A stretch of DNA of 64,000 nt from Candidatus Aquidulcis sp. (GTDB lineage: Bacteria; Chloroflexota; Anaerolineae; Anaerolineales; UBA4823): NCBI GenBank assembly GCA_020723385.1, contig DYIZ01000007.1:1-64000 (forward strand). The letters run 5' to 3'. How positions within the stretch are numbered: the stretch's first letter is position 1; every line of letters begins with the position of its first letter. Position numbers and translations under genes: made by a program. Shown one piece after another: positions 63,388 through 64,000 of the stretch. Below the pieces are notes generated by a model. The model saw nothing but the letters and a program-made list of their open reading frames with translations. It was not told the DNA's origin and did not search any database.

Positions 63388-64000
63388 ATGAAGTTGTTCG
63401 TACGTTCTGGCTTGATGATTTTTGGTCTTTTAAGTTTTCTGCTGCTGCCGTATGCTCCTGCCCCAATACAAGCCGCCCCGCAGACACCGCGCCTGTTTTG
63501 GGAGACCCAACGGGTGGATGCACCCAGGCTGTTCGACGAAATGGGCGAGCGCGGGCTGGCGGTGGATACATCCGATCACCCGCATGTCGTTTACGGGGCA
63601 GATCATCTTTATCATGCCTGGTTCGATGGAATAACCTGGCATACGGAAGTCGTTGATGGCTCATTTGGCGTCGGTGAATTCACCTCCTTGGCAATAGATG
63701 GCGCAAATCAACTTTATGCGAGTTATTACGACTCGGTGAATGGCGCGCTGAAATATGCATATTTCAACGGCGCGGCTTGGACCATCCAGGTGGTTGACAG
63801 TGCGCCGGCTGGCTCTGTGATGCGGGATTTGACTCCGCGGGACTGGCGGCACCCCTTGTTAACAATGCCCCAGCCGGCGGGGTCTCTCTCCGAGCAGGCG
63901 ACCCTCGTCCCCGGAGGGGTCGGCCAGTTTAATTCGATTGCCATTGGGGCCGATGGTCGGCCTGCTATCAGCTACTATGACGCGCTCAATGCAGATTTGA
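63388..64000 (+). CDS. Secreted protein, 5-prime part only, repeat/beta-propeller-like
   Basis: The reading frame opens at ATG 63388 after CAGGAG and stays open to the window end (204 codons), so it is cut by the edge. A signal peptide of about 31 residues (LLSFLLLPYAP...IQA) is followed by repeats of the SLAIDGANQLYASYYD and SIAIGADGRPAISYYD kind, typical of repeated beta-blades that end in tyrosines. The rest is outside the window. Likely an exported surface protein of the same style as the one at 18755. Confidence 0.8.
   Translation, partial: MKLFVRSGLMIFGLLSFLLLPYAPAPIQAAPQTPRLFWETQRVDAPRLFDEMGERGLAVDTSDHPHVVYGADHLYHAWFDGITWHTEVVDGSFGVGEFTSLAIDGANQLYASYYDSVNGALKYAYFNGAAWTIQVVDSAPAGSVMRDLTPRDWRHPLLTMPQPAGSLSEQATLVPGGVGQFNSIAIGADGRPAISYYDALNADL

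Noticed and set aside
1-64000. Mobile elements or prophage
   Set aside because: No transposase, integrase, phage structural gene or target-site duplication was found; only short palindromes.

Overview
The window reads as a chromosomal segment of a GC-rich Chloroflexota bacterium, most likely Anaerolineae-like. This is inferred from style: very large cyclase/GGDEF-ATPase-TPR regulators, BTAD-type activators, ABC sugar operons without an ATPase gene, and several secreted proteins ending in a YLPxVxR-type tail. No rRNA, phage, transposase or CRISPR array is visible. A single tRNA (CAT anticodon) lies near 16.3 kb.

Layout: 0.1-16.2 kb is housekeeping and accessory: an MrfA-type helicase carrying an embedded HNH module, an esterase plus ATP-grasp pair, a sulfur-relay group (cysteine desulfurase, cyclase-ATPase-TPR regulator, MnmA), two paralogous SH3-type lipoproteins, a phosphohexomutase, a TatD nuclease and a polyprenyl diphosphate synthase. 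16.4-22.0 kb has the tRNA, a glycosyltransferase/radical SAM pair and a large repeat-built secreted protein.

22.1-25.8 kb is the most remarkable part. An ECF-type sigma factor is followed 4 nt later by one 1012-residue protein that joins a minimal RNA polymerase beta core to a minimal beta-prime core, with the catalytic DFDGD motif intact. It looks like a private, self-contained transcription machine.

25.9-37.8 kb (+ strand) holds a Cys-cluster protein, a GH13 enzyme, two tandem transmembrane BTAD regulators with an extracellular DNRLRE/CBM-like domain, a small conserved-looking protein, two right-handed beta-helix secreted proteins and a TMTC-like membrane/TPR protein.

37.9-58.5 kb (- strand) contains two sugar-uptake loci. 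The first has a ROK regulator with its own promoter and palindromic operator, a solute-binding protein that is an in-frame tandem duplication, two permeases and a Gfo/Idh/MocA oxidoreductase. The second has a LacI regulator with two matching operators, a binding protein, two permeases, GH32, an amylosucrase-like GH13, an alpha-glucosidase-like GH13, two MFS transporters and a patatin; it suggests sucrose/fructan uptake and breakdown. 58.6-64 kb has a GGDEF protein with two ATPase modules and TPRs, a DegV protein and the start of a secreted protein cut by the window end.

Short palindromes built from iterated words are scattered between genes and also inside reading frames. At least two sit in frame in the helicase gene. 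Domain calls are from motif reading only; no database search was possible.
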